Source of the DNA: Lachnospiraceae bacterium
GTDB lineage: Bacteria > Bacillota > Clostridia > Lachnospirales > Lachnospiraceae
Direction of reading: 5' to 3'
Assembly: GCA_900770225.1 (NCBI GenBank)
Contig: CAAGJU010000117.1
Span: 1 to 6,178, forward strand
Length of the DNA: 6,178 nt
Within the stretch, counting starts at the first letter, position 1. Each line of letters begins with the position of its first letter. Both the position numbers and the translations under genes were made by a program. The notes under the pieces were generated by a model. It did not search any database. It saw only the letters and a program-made list of their open reading frames with translations, and was not told the origin of the DNA. Shown in pieces: positions 1 through 5,354 of the stretch.

Positions 1-994
1 ATCCCGCATCCTGATACAAAGCACCTCGCTGCGCACGGACCTGGCCAGCCATATCTCACCGATGCTGCACCGCCTGACCACCAAAGTATCCGTTGTCAAT
101 CCACTGCTTGATGACATCCAGCAGGAATATCGGGAAATCTACCAGATCATCCGGGAAATCTCAAACCAGCTCCCCGATGAATTCGACCTTCCCGTCATCA
201 ATGATGATGAAGCGGGCTTCATTACACTCTACTTTGCCCGTTACATGGAAGAACACCCACGCAAGATCCGCGTTGTCATCGTATGCACCACAGGACTCGG
301 CACCTCTGAACTGCTCCGCACCAAGGTAGAGCGTTTTTTCCCGGAACTGGACATCATCGGCACGGTCTCGCTGCGCTCCCTGACACCAGAATGGATCACA
401 GAAAAGCGGATCGATTTGATTCTCACGACCATACGCCCGCCAGCAGAATGGCCAATACCCAGCGTTCTGGTCAATACTCTATTCATCGATCGTGACCGGC
501 AGAATGTGCGAAACATGTTGAACAAGATCTGGAACAAGCCATCTTCCGGAGAAGAATTCACCCCAGCCAGCAACATCCCGATCGTGTACAGCCAGTTATC
601 TTCTCATGAGAAGAAGGAAGATTTTTTCCGGGAGGTACTGAAGAAAGCACCTGATGACATACAGGAAAACATGGACAAGATCATCCTGTCACTCGAAGAA
701 CGGGAAAAAATCGGCGATACCTGCATCGCACCACACCTTGCCCTCGCACATACTCAGCTGCCCTTCCTGGCACAACCGTACTTTGCCGTGAACCTCTTGA
801 AAAACGATGTCATCTGGGATGCGGATCACAATACAGTAAATATCATCCTGATGATCCTATTGCCCACGATCCCCGGCAATAAAACCATCGAACAGCTTCA
901 CCGCATCATGCGCAAGCTGGCCGATGATGACATCGCACAGCAGCTGCAAGAAAATCGATCTCCTGAAGGGATCCGCAAAATCTTATTCGCGTAA
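1..994 (+). CDS. PTS-regulated transcriptional activator, MtlR/LicR type (PRD2-EIIB-EIIA part; 5' end outside window)
   Basis: Partial gene; the first whole codon is at position 2, so 330 C-terminal residues are visible (numbered here from that codon). Order: the end of a PRD2 domain (about 1-85; LASHISPML with conserved His17, and DEAGFITLYF where the second PRD His is Tyr77); a GatB-type EIIB-like domain (about 88-180; VVIVCTTGLGTS, phosphorylatable Cys95); and an EIIA-like domain (about 200-330; IAPHLALAHTQ, with His250 in the usual active-His position). In this family the missing N-terminus carries HTH domains and PRD1, and phosphorylation by HPr and the EII proteins sets activity. The EIIB and EIIA domains point to a DNA-binding activator rather than a BglG-type RNA antiterminator. 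The ATG at 62 is internal to PRD2 and is not the start. It faces the EIIA-EIIB-EIIC-epimerase operon across a shared terminator and is its likely regulator (inference). Confidence 0.88.
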   Translation, partial: SRILIQSTSLRTDLASHISPMLHRLTTKVSVVNPLLDDIQQEYREIYQIIREISNQLPDEFDLPVINDDEAGFITLYFARYMEEHPRKIRVVIVCTTGLGTSELLRTKVERFFPELDIIGTVSLRSLTPEWITEKRIDLILTTIRPPAEWPIPSVLVNTLFIDRDRQNVRNMLNKIWNKPSSGEEFTPASNIPIVYSQLSSHEKKEDFFREVLKKAPDDIQENMDKIILSLEEREKIGDTCIAPHLALAHTQLPFLAQPYFAVNLLKNDVIWDADHNTVNIILMILLPTIPGNKTIEQLHRIMRKLADDDIAQQLQENRSPEGIRKILFA

Positions 995-996
995 AG

Positions 997-1031
997 AAAA
1001 ATCCTGCCCGCTTGATACGGACAGGATTTTT
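997..1031. terminator. Bidirectional rho-independent terminator between convergent genes
   Basis: AAAAATCCTG (997-1006) pairs perfectly with CAGGATTTTT (1022-1031). A C/A mismatch follows, then a further CCG/CGG clamp, closing a 7-nt loop (1011-1017). The stem ends in an A-run on the left and a T-run on the right, so it reads as hairpin plus U-tract on both strands. It starts 2 bp after the stop of the PRD regulator (994) and lies 3 bp past the stop of the minus-strand epimerase (1035), and so serves both. Confidence 0.9.
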
Positions 1032-1034
1032 GCT

Positions 1035-1727
1035 TTATGCGAATTTCTGACCAGTGGCCTCTTCAAATTCCTGTTTCATCTGTTCCCAGGAATCTTCAAT
1101 ACGATCCGTCAGACCAAACAACCCGCTCTTGCCGATAACGTAGACATCCGGTTTGGCGTCATGGATTGCCTGCCAGTGGCCCTTGTTCGTCGAGCCATCC
1201 AGTTCAATCTCATAATGATAGGAGTTCTGTTCCCGCAGCGTCCTGAGTTCGCGAATCCGGTCAAGCATCTTATACAGGAAACGCTGTCCGGCAAAGCCCG
1301 GATCTACGGTCATGACCGTAACCTTATCCAAGATGTCGATATACGGAAGGATGGTATCGAGCGGTGTTTCCGGATTCAGTACGACACCGGCCTTCAAACC
1401 GGCAGCATGAATCTGGTCAATCAGACGGAAAGCAATGCCGTTGATCCGTTCCGCCGGCAGGCAGATAATCTCACAGCGAATGTCAATCAACTGCTGTACC
1501 CAGAAACTGGGATCCATGACCATCAGATGTGCAGACATCGGCTTTGTCGTCAGCTTCCTCGTCTCCTGGATAAACCAGGGAGACAGACTGAGATTGGGAA
1601 CGAACCGGCCATCCATGATATCAACATGGAAGGAATCGATATGCTGATCCAGGAACGTGATCTCTTCTTTGAATTTATCAAGATTCATCGTCATGAGCGA
1701 CGGTGATATATGTATATGTTCCATCAT
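1035..1727 (-). CDS. alsE: D-allulose-6-phosphate 3-epimerase-like protein (ribulose-phosphate 3-epimerase family)
   Basis: 230 aa TIM barrel that epimerises C3 of a ketose phosphate; cytosolic. Metal and catalytic residues of the family are present: His34 and Asp36 (FHVDIMDG), His67 (AHLMV), Asp177 (ELDGS), plus the MTVDPGFAGQ loop (139-148) and a phosphate-site IGKSGLF (198-204). Resemblance to E. coli AlsE is strong in length (231 aa), the ISPSLM start, FVPNLSLSP, VLNPETP and SGLF, and better than to housekeeping Rpe, so allulose-6-P to fructose-6-P is the favoured reaction. A pentulose phosphate remains possible. Oddity: the motif that is LHPE in AlsE reads LPAE (Pro91). Last gene of the PTS operon, 30 bp after the EIIC stop. 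The ribosome site GAAAGGA (1734-1740) serves either of two adjacent ATGs (1727 or 1724). Terminator at 997-1031. Confidence 0.85.
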   Translation of the reverse strand: MMEHIHISPSLMTMNLDKFKEEITFLDQHIDSFHVDIMDGRFVPNLSLSPWFIQETRKLTTKPMSAHLMVMDPSFWVQQLIDIRCEIICLPAERINGIAFRLIDQIHAAGLKAGVVLNPETPLDTILPYIDILDKVTVMTVDPGFAGQRFLYKMLDRIRELRTLREQNSYHYEIELDGSTNKGHWQAIHDAKPDVYVIGKSGLFGLTDRIEDSWEQMKQEFEEATGQKFA

Positions 1728-1757
1728 GAAACATCCTTTCTATTTACCAAGACTATC

Positions 1758-2870
1758 TCAACTGATCTTGATATCGTCCATATTGAGGTCTTCCTCTTCC
1801 TCCATGCCAAAGTCATCGGCAGGAGCTTCGACCGGTACATTCTTCTTGATCAGCGCGTATACCGTACCCGTTACCAAGATATTGACAACTAATGCCATGA
1901 CACCGGCCATCGGATGGGACATCGTCGGGATCATGAGGAAACCGCCAAACGGGACGGTAGCATCCGCACCATAAACCATCGTGACCGCACCACCGCAGGC
2001 ACCGCCGATTGCCGCAGCTGCAATACCGCGAACGATATCATTCATGACAATAGGAATGGAACCTTCTACGATGTTGACTACGCCCATCGGCACCGCCGAC
2101 TTCAGCGTCTCAATCTCAGCTTCATTATAAATGTTCTTACGGAAGAGTTTACCCATGAAATATGCCAGACCAAAGCCAATCGGCGTTGCCGTATTGACGA
2201 GCTGCAGTGCCGTTACAGGCTCATTGACACCCTGTGCCTGTAACGTCAGGACAAAGGCAAAGCAGGTCTTGTTGATCGGGCCGCCAAAGTCAACAATGCA
2301 AAGCGCACCGAGTACTGCACCGAGGATCAGGTTGGACGACGTACCCATATTCTTCAGGAATCCCGTCAGGGCATCGGTAAAAGCACCGACCGGCGTACCA
2401 ATGATATAGATCATGACCAGGCCGCTGATCAAAGAAGCGAGGAACGGTACGATGAGCGTCGGCATCAGGCCACGTGCCCAGCTCGGTACTTTGACATTCT
2501 TGATGATCGCAAGAGCCAGATAGCCGGCCATATAACCGCCGATGATGCCGCCGATGAAACCTGCACTGATTGCATTTGCAGCCAGGCCGACTACGAAGCC
2601 CGGCGCAATACCAGGTTTACCAGCAATGGACCCTGCAATGCCAGTGGCAATGATGACCGGCAAGAGTCCCAGGGCTTTGCCGCCCATGGTGGCCATGGCC
2701 TGCCAGAGCGTAAACTGTCCAGCCACCAGTGTATCTTTTGCCGTGCCGCCCAGCGCCATACCAATGGCAATGATGAAGCCAGCACCACAAACAATCGGAA
2801 TCAAAAATGAAATAGCCGTCAAGAGATGGCCTTTGGGATTGGCCGCTTTCCAAACCTCTTTCATAGACAT
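1758..2870 (-). CDS. PTS system EIIC component, fructose family
   Basis: 370 aa integral membrane permease domain that carries the sugar across the membrane during EIIB-dependent phosphorylation. It is mostly hydrophobic with about nine to ten membrane segments from residues 15-40 through 322-342. Family landmarks: GKPGIAPGFVVG (84-95), GFIGGIIGGYMAGY (104-117), DFGGPINK (194-201) and NIVEGSIPI (266-274, usually TEGAIPF). No EIIA or EIIB domain is fused; these are separate genes upstream. After the last membrane segment comes a roughly 25-residue acidic tail (345-370, including EEEED). Ribosome site AGAGGGGGA (2878-2886) lies 7 nt before the ATG; a second Met is at codon 3. The gap to the EIIB stop is 31 bp. 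Substrate cannot be read from the sequence; the downstream AlsE-like gene suggests allulose, allose or a related sugar rather than plain fructose, since no 1-phosphofructokinase gene is present. Confidence 0.9.
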   Translation of the reverse strand: MSMKEVWKAANPKGHLLTAISFLIPIVCGAGFIIAIGMALGGTAKDTLVAGQFTLWQAMATMGGKALGLLPVIIATGIAGSIAGKPGIAPGFVVGLAANAISAGFIGGIIGGYMAGYLALAIIKNVKVPSWARGLMPTLIVPFLASLISGLVMIYIIGTPVGAFTDALTGFLKNMGTSSNLILGAVLGALCIVDFGGPINKTCFAFVLTLQAQGVNEPVTALQLVNTATPIGFGLAYFMGKLFRKNIYNEAEIETLKSAVPMGVVNIVEGSIPIVMNDIVRGIAAAAIGGACGGAVTMVYGADATVPFGGFLMIPTMSHPMAGVMALVVNILVTGTVYALIKKNVPVEAPADDFGMEEEEDLNMDDIKIS

Positions 2871-2901
2871 GATATTATCCCCCTCTTATCCTACTTCTAA
2901 A

Positions 2902-3210
2902 TCAACCAACCAGTTCATGCAGCTTGGCAATCAGCTTGTTCGGAGATTTGATGGCTACCTGAGTGGGGACCTTCACGACCTTCTTGTTCGCGAAGCGTTC
3001 CTCGCCGGCAATCTTGACGTCTACGGCCAGCAGGACAATATCCGCCTTAGCAATCTCTTCTTCCGTCAGTGCGTTCTCGATACCGATTGTCCCCTGTGTC
3101 TCGATCTTCACCTGATCTCCTGCTTTCTGAGCAGCAGCCTCGATCTTTTCCTGTGCAATATAGGTATGTGCGATACCAACTGTGCAAGCAGATACTCCAA
3201 CGATATTCAT
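2902..3210 (-). CDS. PTS system EIIB component, fructose family
   Basis: 102 aa, one complete EIIB domain (usual length about 100). It takes phosphate from EIIA on a cysteine and passes it to the sugar bound in EIIC; cytosolic face. The phosphoacceptor is Cys9 in SACTVGIAHTYIAQEKIE, corresponding to the family CPTGIAHTYMA loop; the two residues after Cys are Thr-Val instead of Pro-Thr. Other family marks are VKIETQGTIGIENALT (34-49) and DVKIAGEERF (64-73). Start ATG at 3210 is preceded by GGGAGGA with a 6-nt spacer. It lies 33 bp downstream of the EIIA stop and 31 bp upstream of EIIC, all on one strand, so co-transcription is expected. Confidence 0.92.
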   Translation of the reverse strand: MNIVGVSACTVGIAHTYIAQEKIEAAAQKAGDQVKIETQGTIGIENALTEEEIAKADIVLLAVDVKIAGEERFANKKVVKVPTQVAIKSPNKLIAKLHELVG

Positions 3211-3243
3211 GATGATTCCTCCCGTAATGTAAATGAAATGATA

Positions 3244-3705
3244 TCAATTCTTGAATGCATTGCGAACGTCAACCGGGGTATCCGCTTCCAGCAATGCTTC
3301 GACAACCGAATCCCGCCCCAGTTTGCGTGCAAAGAGCGATAACAGTTTCAAATGTTCCTGGGCAGATGCATCATCACTGCCAACAGCAAACAGGACAATC
3401 ACTCGCACGCCATGGTCATCCAGGGTTTCCCAGGCGATCTCGTGGTCAAGGACCGCAATGGAAACGCCAATCTTCTGAACACCTTCGCTCTTGCCATGCG
3501 GGATGGCAATGTAGCCGCCAATACCGGTCGCACCTTCTGCTTCGCGCAAATAAACATCTTTCAGATATGTGCTGGTATCCTTCAGATATCCTGCCTGAGC
3601 CAAGGTATCCGTCATCTCCTGCAATGCTTCCTTTTTATCATTCGCCTTCAAGTGCGTAAGCACTGTCTGTGGATCAATCACATCCAGAACATTTAACCCT
3701 TCCAT
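3244..3705 (-). CDS. PTS system EIIA component, fructose/mannitol family
   Basis: 153 aa from the chosen ATG (157 aa if the upstream ATG at 3717 is used). It accepts phosphate from HPr and passes it to the EIIB encoded next door. Single PTS_EIIA_2 domain; the active histidine is His70 in GGYIAIPHGKSEGV, preceded by the family LREAEGATGIG segment. VIVLFAVGSDDASAQEHLKLLSLFARKL (about 102-129) is the typical second half. Start choice: AAAGGA at 3717-3722 abuts the ATG at 3717 with no spacer but sits 11 nt before the ATG at 3705, so the downstream start is preferred; the resulting MEGLNVLDVID also fits family N-termini. First gene of the operon, with a TATAAT box about 30 bp upstream. Confidence 0.9.
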   Translation of the reverse strand: MEGLNVLDVIDPQTVLTHLKANDKKEALQEMTDTLAQAGYLKDTSTYLKDVYLREAEGATGIGGYIAIPHGKSEGVQKIGVSIAVLDHEIAWETLDDHGVRVIVLFAVGSDDASAQEHLKLLSLFARKLGRDSVVEALLEADTPVDVRNAFKN

Positions 3706-3716
3706 GTTTCGCACCA

Positions 3717-3723
3717 TCCTTTC
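3717..3723 (-). promoter_or_regulatory. Ribosome binding site that decides the EIIA start
   Basis: Minus-strand GAAAGGA ends inside the first possible ATG (3717-3715), leaving no spacer for that codon, while the in-frame ATG at 3705-3703 is 11 nt downstream. This supports the 153-aa EIIA product. Confidence 0.6.
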
Positions 3724-3735
3724 GTTTATGTCTTT

Positions 3736-3764
3736 ATTATATCAGTCGGATTATGCCTTTCTTT
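3736..3764 (-). promoter_or_regulatory. Candidate promoter of the EIIA-EIIB-EIIC-epimerase operon
   Basis: On the minus strand a perfect TATAAT lies at 3741-3736. A 17-bp spacer upstream leads to AAAGAA (3764-3759), a very poor -35. Transcription would begin near 3729, leaving a leader of about 24 nt before the EIIA ATG. The weak -35 with dyad boxes directly upstream is what an activator-dependent promoter looks like, and the short leader leaves no room for an antitermination hairpin. The start point is inferred, not seen. Confidence 0.6.
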
Positions 3765-3772
3765 TTATCGTT

Positions 3773-3816
3773 TGTCCATTGCATTGGTCATTTTATGCTG
3801 TCCACTGCAACGGACA
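3773..3816. promoter_or_regulatory. Two tandem 18-bp dyad boxes, candidate operator for the PRD activator
   Basis: Box 1 is TGTCCATTGCATTGGTCA (3773-3790) and box 2 is TGTCCACTGCAACGGACA (3799-3816); 14 of 18 positions match, and starts are 26 bp apart. Each box is also an inverted repeat (TGTCC ... GGACA; box 1 has GGTCA). Relative to the predicted start near 3729 the box centres fall at about -52 and -78, immediately upstream of the -35 of the PTS operon promoter. The outer half-sites resemble the TTGNC...GNCAA ends I recall for the B. subtilis MtlR operator. Binding by the neighbouring regulator is inference. Confidence 0.55.
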
Positions 3817-3850
3817 GAGTTTTCAATCCCTTTATATCTGGCAACAGCTC

Positions 3851-3937
3851 GATAAAAACTTATCTTTCAGGCTCGCTCAGGCTTGTCTCATGTAGTACAA
3901 TAAAATTGGAAGATTCATCTGTATCCAATGATACAAA
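3851..3937 (+). promoter_or_regulatory. Possible promoter region of the rpiB-like/nfo transcript
   Basis: AT-rich stretch with several imperfect -10 candidates on the + strand: TACAAT (3896-3901), TAAAAT (3901-3906) and an extended TGATACAAA (3929-3937). None has a good -35 at 16-18 bp, so no single promoter can be chosen. Small repeats nearby are GATAA-AAAC-TTATC (3851-3864) and a direct CAGGCT repeat (3868-3873, 3878-3883). A start here would give a long leader of about 70-100 nt that includes the 3939-3966 hairpin. Confidence 0.25.
3920..3935. repeat. 16-bp inverted repeat, possible operator upstream of the rpiB-like gene
   Basis: TGTATC-CAAT-GATACA is a perfect dyad with 6-bp arms and a 4-bp centre, the shape of a dimeric repressor site. 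It overlaps the possible -10 elements of the rightward transcript and touches the A-run beside the hairpin at 3939-3966. No cognate regulator can be named from the window. Confidence 0.4.
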
Positions 3938-3938
3938 A

Positions 3939-3966
3939 ACGGCTTAAGCAAAAATGCTTAAGCCGT
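3939..3966 (-). terminator. Perfect 12-bp hairpin with minus-strand T-tract
   Basis: ACGGCTTAAGCA (3939-3950), AAAA loop, TGCTTAAGCCGT (3955-3966). Read on the minus strand, the stem is followed by a run of T (3939-3935), the form of an intrinsic terminator. On the plus strand no T-run follows. No minus-strand gene lies directly upstream of it, so it may insulate the PTS promoter region from antisense reads out of rpiB-nfo, or act as a leader structure in the rightward mRNA. The structure is certain; the role is not. Confidence 0.5.
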
Positions 3967-4008
3967 AAGAATAACTTACCTGCAAGTATGTGAAAGAAAG
4001 GTGTTTAG

Positions 4009-4470
4009 ATGAAAATTGCAATGGCAAACGATCATGCCGGTACGAAACTCAAACAGGAAATCAAGGCCTATCTCGAGAGCGAAGGACATGAAGTCAAGGA
4101 TTTCGGTACCTATGACGAGGAATCATGCGACCTGTCGGATTTCGTGTATCCGGCTGCCAAGGCCGTGGCCACGGGAGAATGCGACCGCGGCATCTTCGTT
4201 GATGGCGTCGGCTATGGCAGCGCGATGATTGCCAATAAGCTGCAGGGCATCTTTGCCGTGGTCTGCCAGGATCCGTTCTGCGCCGCACTCGCCCGTCAGC
4301 ACAATGACAGCAATGTACTCTGTCTTGGCGGCAAGATCATCGGACCGGCCATCGCCATGGAAATCGTCAAGACCTGGATGCACACCGAGCCGCTGACCGC
4401 AGAGAAATACCAGCGCCGCATCCAGAAGGTCAAGGCCATCGATGCTGCGCACTGCGTTCCTGTGAAATAA
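4009..4470 (+). CDS. RpiB/LacAB-family sugar-phosphate isomerase with noncanonical active site
   Basis: 153 aa, normal for RpiB (about 145-160), a cytosolic Rossmann-like aldose/ketose phosphate isomerase. Seen: ANDHAG (Asp8-His9), DFGTYDEES (31-39), the anion-hole loop VDGVGYGSAMIANK (64-77), AVVCQDPFCAALARQHNDSNVL (83-104, His98) and a basic YQRRIQK (134-140). In E. coli RpiB the loop reads CGTGVG and Cys66 is the catalytic base; here that position is Asp65 and the next Thr is Val67-flanked Gly, so the canonical Cys and Thr are missing. It could still isomerise ribose-5-P, allose-6-P or a tetrose phosphate using another acid/base residue, but classical RpiB activity should not be assumed. 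Ribosome site AAAGG (3997-4001), 7 nt before ATG. Divergent from the PTS-epimerase operon, 9 bp before nfo. Confidence 0.85.
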   Translation: MKIAMANDHAGTKLKQEIKAYLESEGHEVKDFGTYDEESCDLSDFVYPAAKAVATGECDRGIFVDGVGYGSAMIANKLQGIFAVVCQDPFCAALARQHNDSNVLCLGGKIIGPAIAMEIVKTWMHTEPLTAEKYQRRIQKVKAIDAAHCVPVK

Positions 4471-4479
4471 GGCGGGCGT

Positions 4480-5325
4480 ATGGAAAAACAAGCACTCCAT
4501 ATCGGCTGCCACCTTTCTTCGGCCAAGGGGTTCCTGGCCATGGGCAAGGAAGCCGTAACGCTCGGTGCCGATGTATTCGCATTCTTTACGCGCAATCCGC
4601 GCGGCGGACGAGCAAAAGCACTCGACCCTGCAGATATCGAGGCTTTTCTCGCTTTCCAGCAGGAGCATGGCATCGGCACACTGGTCGCCCATGCGCCGTA
4701 TACCATGAATGCCTGTGCCGCCAAAGAGAATCTGCGGGCCTTCGCACGTGAGACCATGGCCGACGACTTAAACCGGCTCGACCATCTGCCGGGCAACCTC
4801 TACAATTTCCATCCCGGCAGCCACGTCAAGCAGGGCGCCGAAACTGGCATCGAATTGATTGCGCAACAGCTCAACGAAGTCCTGCACCCGGAGCAAAGGA
4901 CCACGGTGCTGCTTGAGACCATGGCCGGCAAAGGCACGGAAGTGGGACGAAGCTTCGAAGAGCTCCGCGCCATCATCGACCGCGTGGAACACGCGGAGCT
5001 GCTCGGCATCTGTCTCGATACCTGCCACGTCTGGGATGCCGGCTATGATATCCAGAACCATCTCGATGAGGTACTCACGGAATTTGACCGCATCATAGGG
5101 CTTTCACGCCTGCGCGCCATCCATCTCAATGACAGCCAGAACGGGCTCGGCAGCCACAAGGACCGCCACGCCCGCCTCGGCGAGGGCGAGATCGGCCTCG
5201 AAGCCCTGACCCGCGTCGTGCGCCATCCGGCGCTATGCCACCTCCCCTTCATTCTCGAAACACCAAACGATGCCGCCGGCTACGCCCGCGAAATCGCCAT
5301 GATGCGCGAGTTTGCCTCAAAATAG
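4480..5325 (+). CDS. nfo: Endonuclease IV (AP endonuclease, deoxyribonuclease IV)
   Basis: 281 aa, full length for the family (E. coli Nfo 285). It cleaves DNA 5' to abasic sites and removes 3' blocking groups in base excision repair. All nine metal-site residues expected for a trinuclear Zn centre are visible: His71 (HAPY), His111 (NFHPGSH), Glu146 (LLETMAGKG), Asp180 and His183 (CLDTCHVWDAGYD), His215 (IHLNDSQN), Asp228 and His230 (HKDRHARLGEG), and Glu260 (FILETP). The N-terminal HIGCHLSSAKGF and FFTRNPRGG are family hallmarks. The start sits 9 bp after the rpiB-like stop, with only a weak AAGG (4469-4472) overlapping that stop, so translation may be coupled. Markedly GC-rich third positions compared with the response regulator that follows. 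No functional link to sugar use is apparent; probably a convenience operon. Confidence 0.95.
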   Translation: MEKQALHIGCHLSSAKGFLAMGKEAVTLGADVFAFFTRNPRGGRAKALDPADIEAFLAFQQEHGIGTLVAHAPYTMNACAAKENLRAFARETMADDLNRLDHLPGNLYNFHPGSHVKQGAETGIELIAQQLNEVLHPEQRTTVLLETMAGKGTEVGRSFEELRAIIDRVEHAELLGICLDTCHVWDAGYDIQNHLDEVLTEFDRIIGLSRLRAIHLNDSQNGLGSHKDRHARLGEGEIGLEALTRVVRHPALCHLPFILETPNDAAGYAREIAMMREFASK

Positions 5326-5354
5326 AACGTACAAACGAACACATTGCCGTTACA

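Noticed and set aside
1..994. BglG-type RNA antiterminator and a RAT site before the PTS operon
   Set aside because: The protein has EIIB- and EIIA-like domains after the PRD, which fits DNA-binding MtlR/LicR activators, and the predicted leader of about 24 nt cannot hold an antiterminator/terminator pair.
924..1706. 260-codon plus-strand open frame
   Set aside because: It is antisense to the AlsE-like gene, overlaps the regulator's 3' end and the shared terminator, and its product has no recognisable motif, whereas the minus strand encodes a clear TIM-barrel enzyme.
2542..3342. 266-codon plus-strand open frame
   Set aside because: It is antisense across the EIIC, EIIB and EIIA genes; its composition (Met, Pro and Ala rich) is what reversed membrane-protein codons give.
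1035..3705. Mannitol or fructose operon
   Set aside because: No mannitol-1-phosphate dehydrogenase or 1-phosphofructokinase gene is present; the operon ends in an AlsE-like epimerase instead.
3706..4008. Sigma-54 promoter or catabolite-responsive (cre) element in the divergent region
   Set aside because: No GG-N10-GC -24/-12 pair precedes the PTS operon, and the nearest cre-like string (TGCAACGG near 3806) misses key consensus positions.
4123..4796. Minus-strand open frames of 166 and 189 codons
   Set aside because: Both are antisense to the rpiB-like gene and nfo, which show complete families and catalytic residues on the plus strand.
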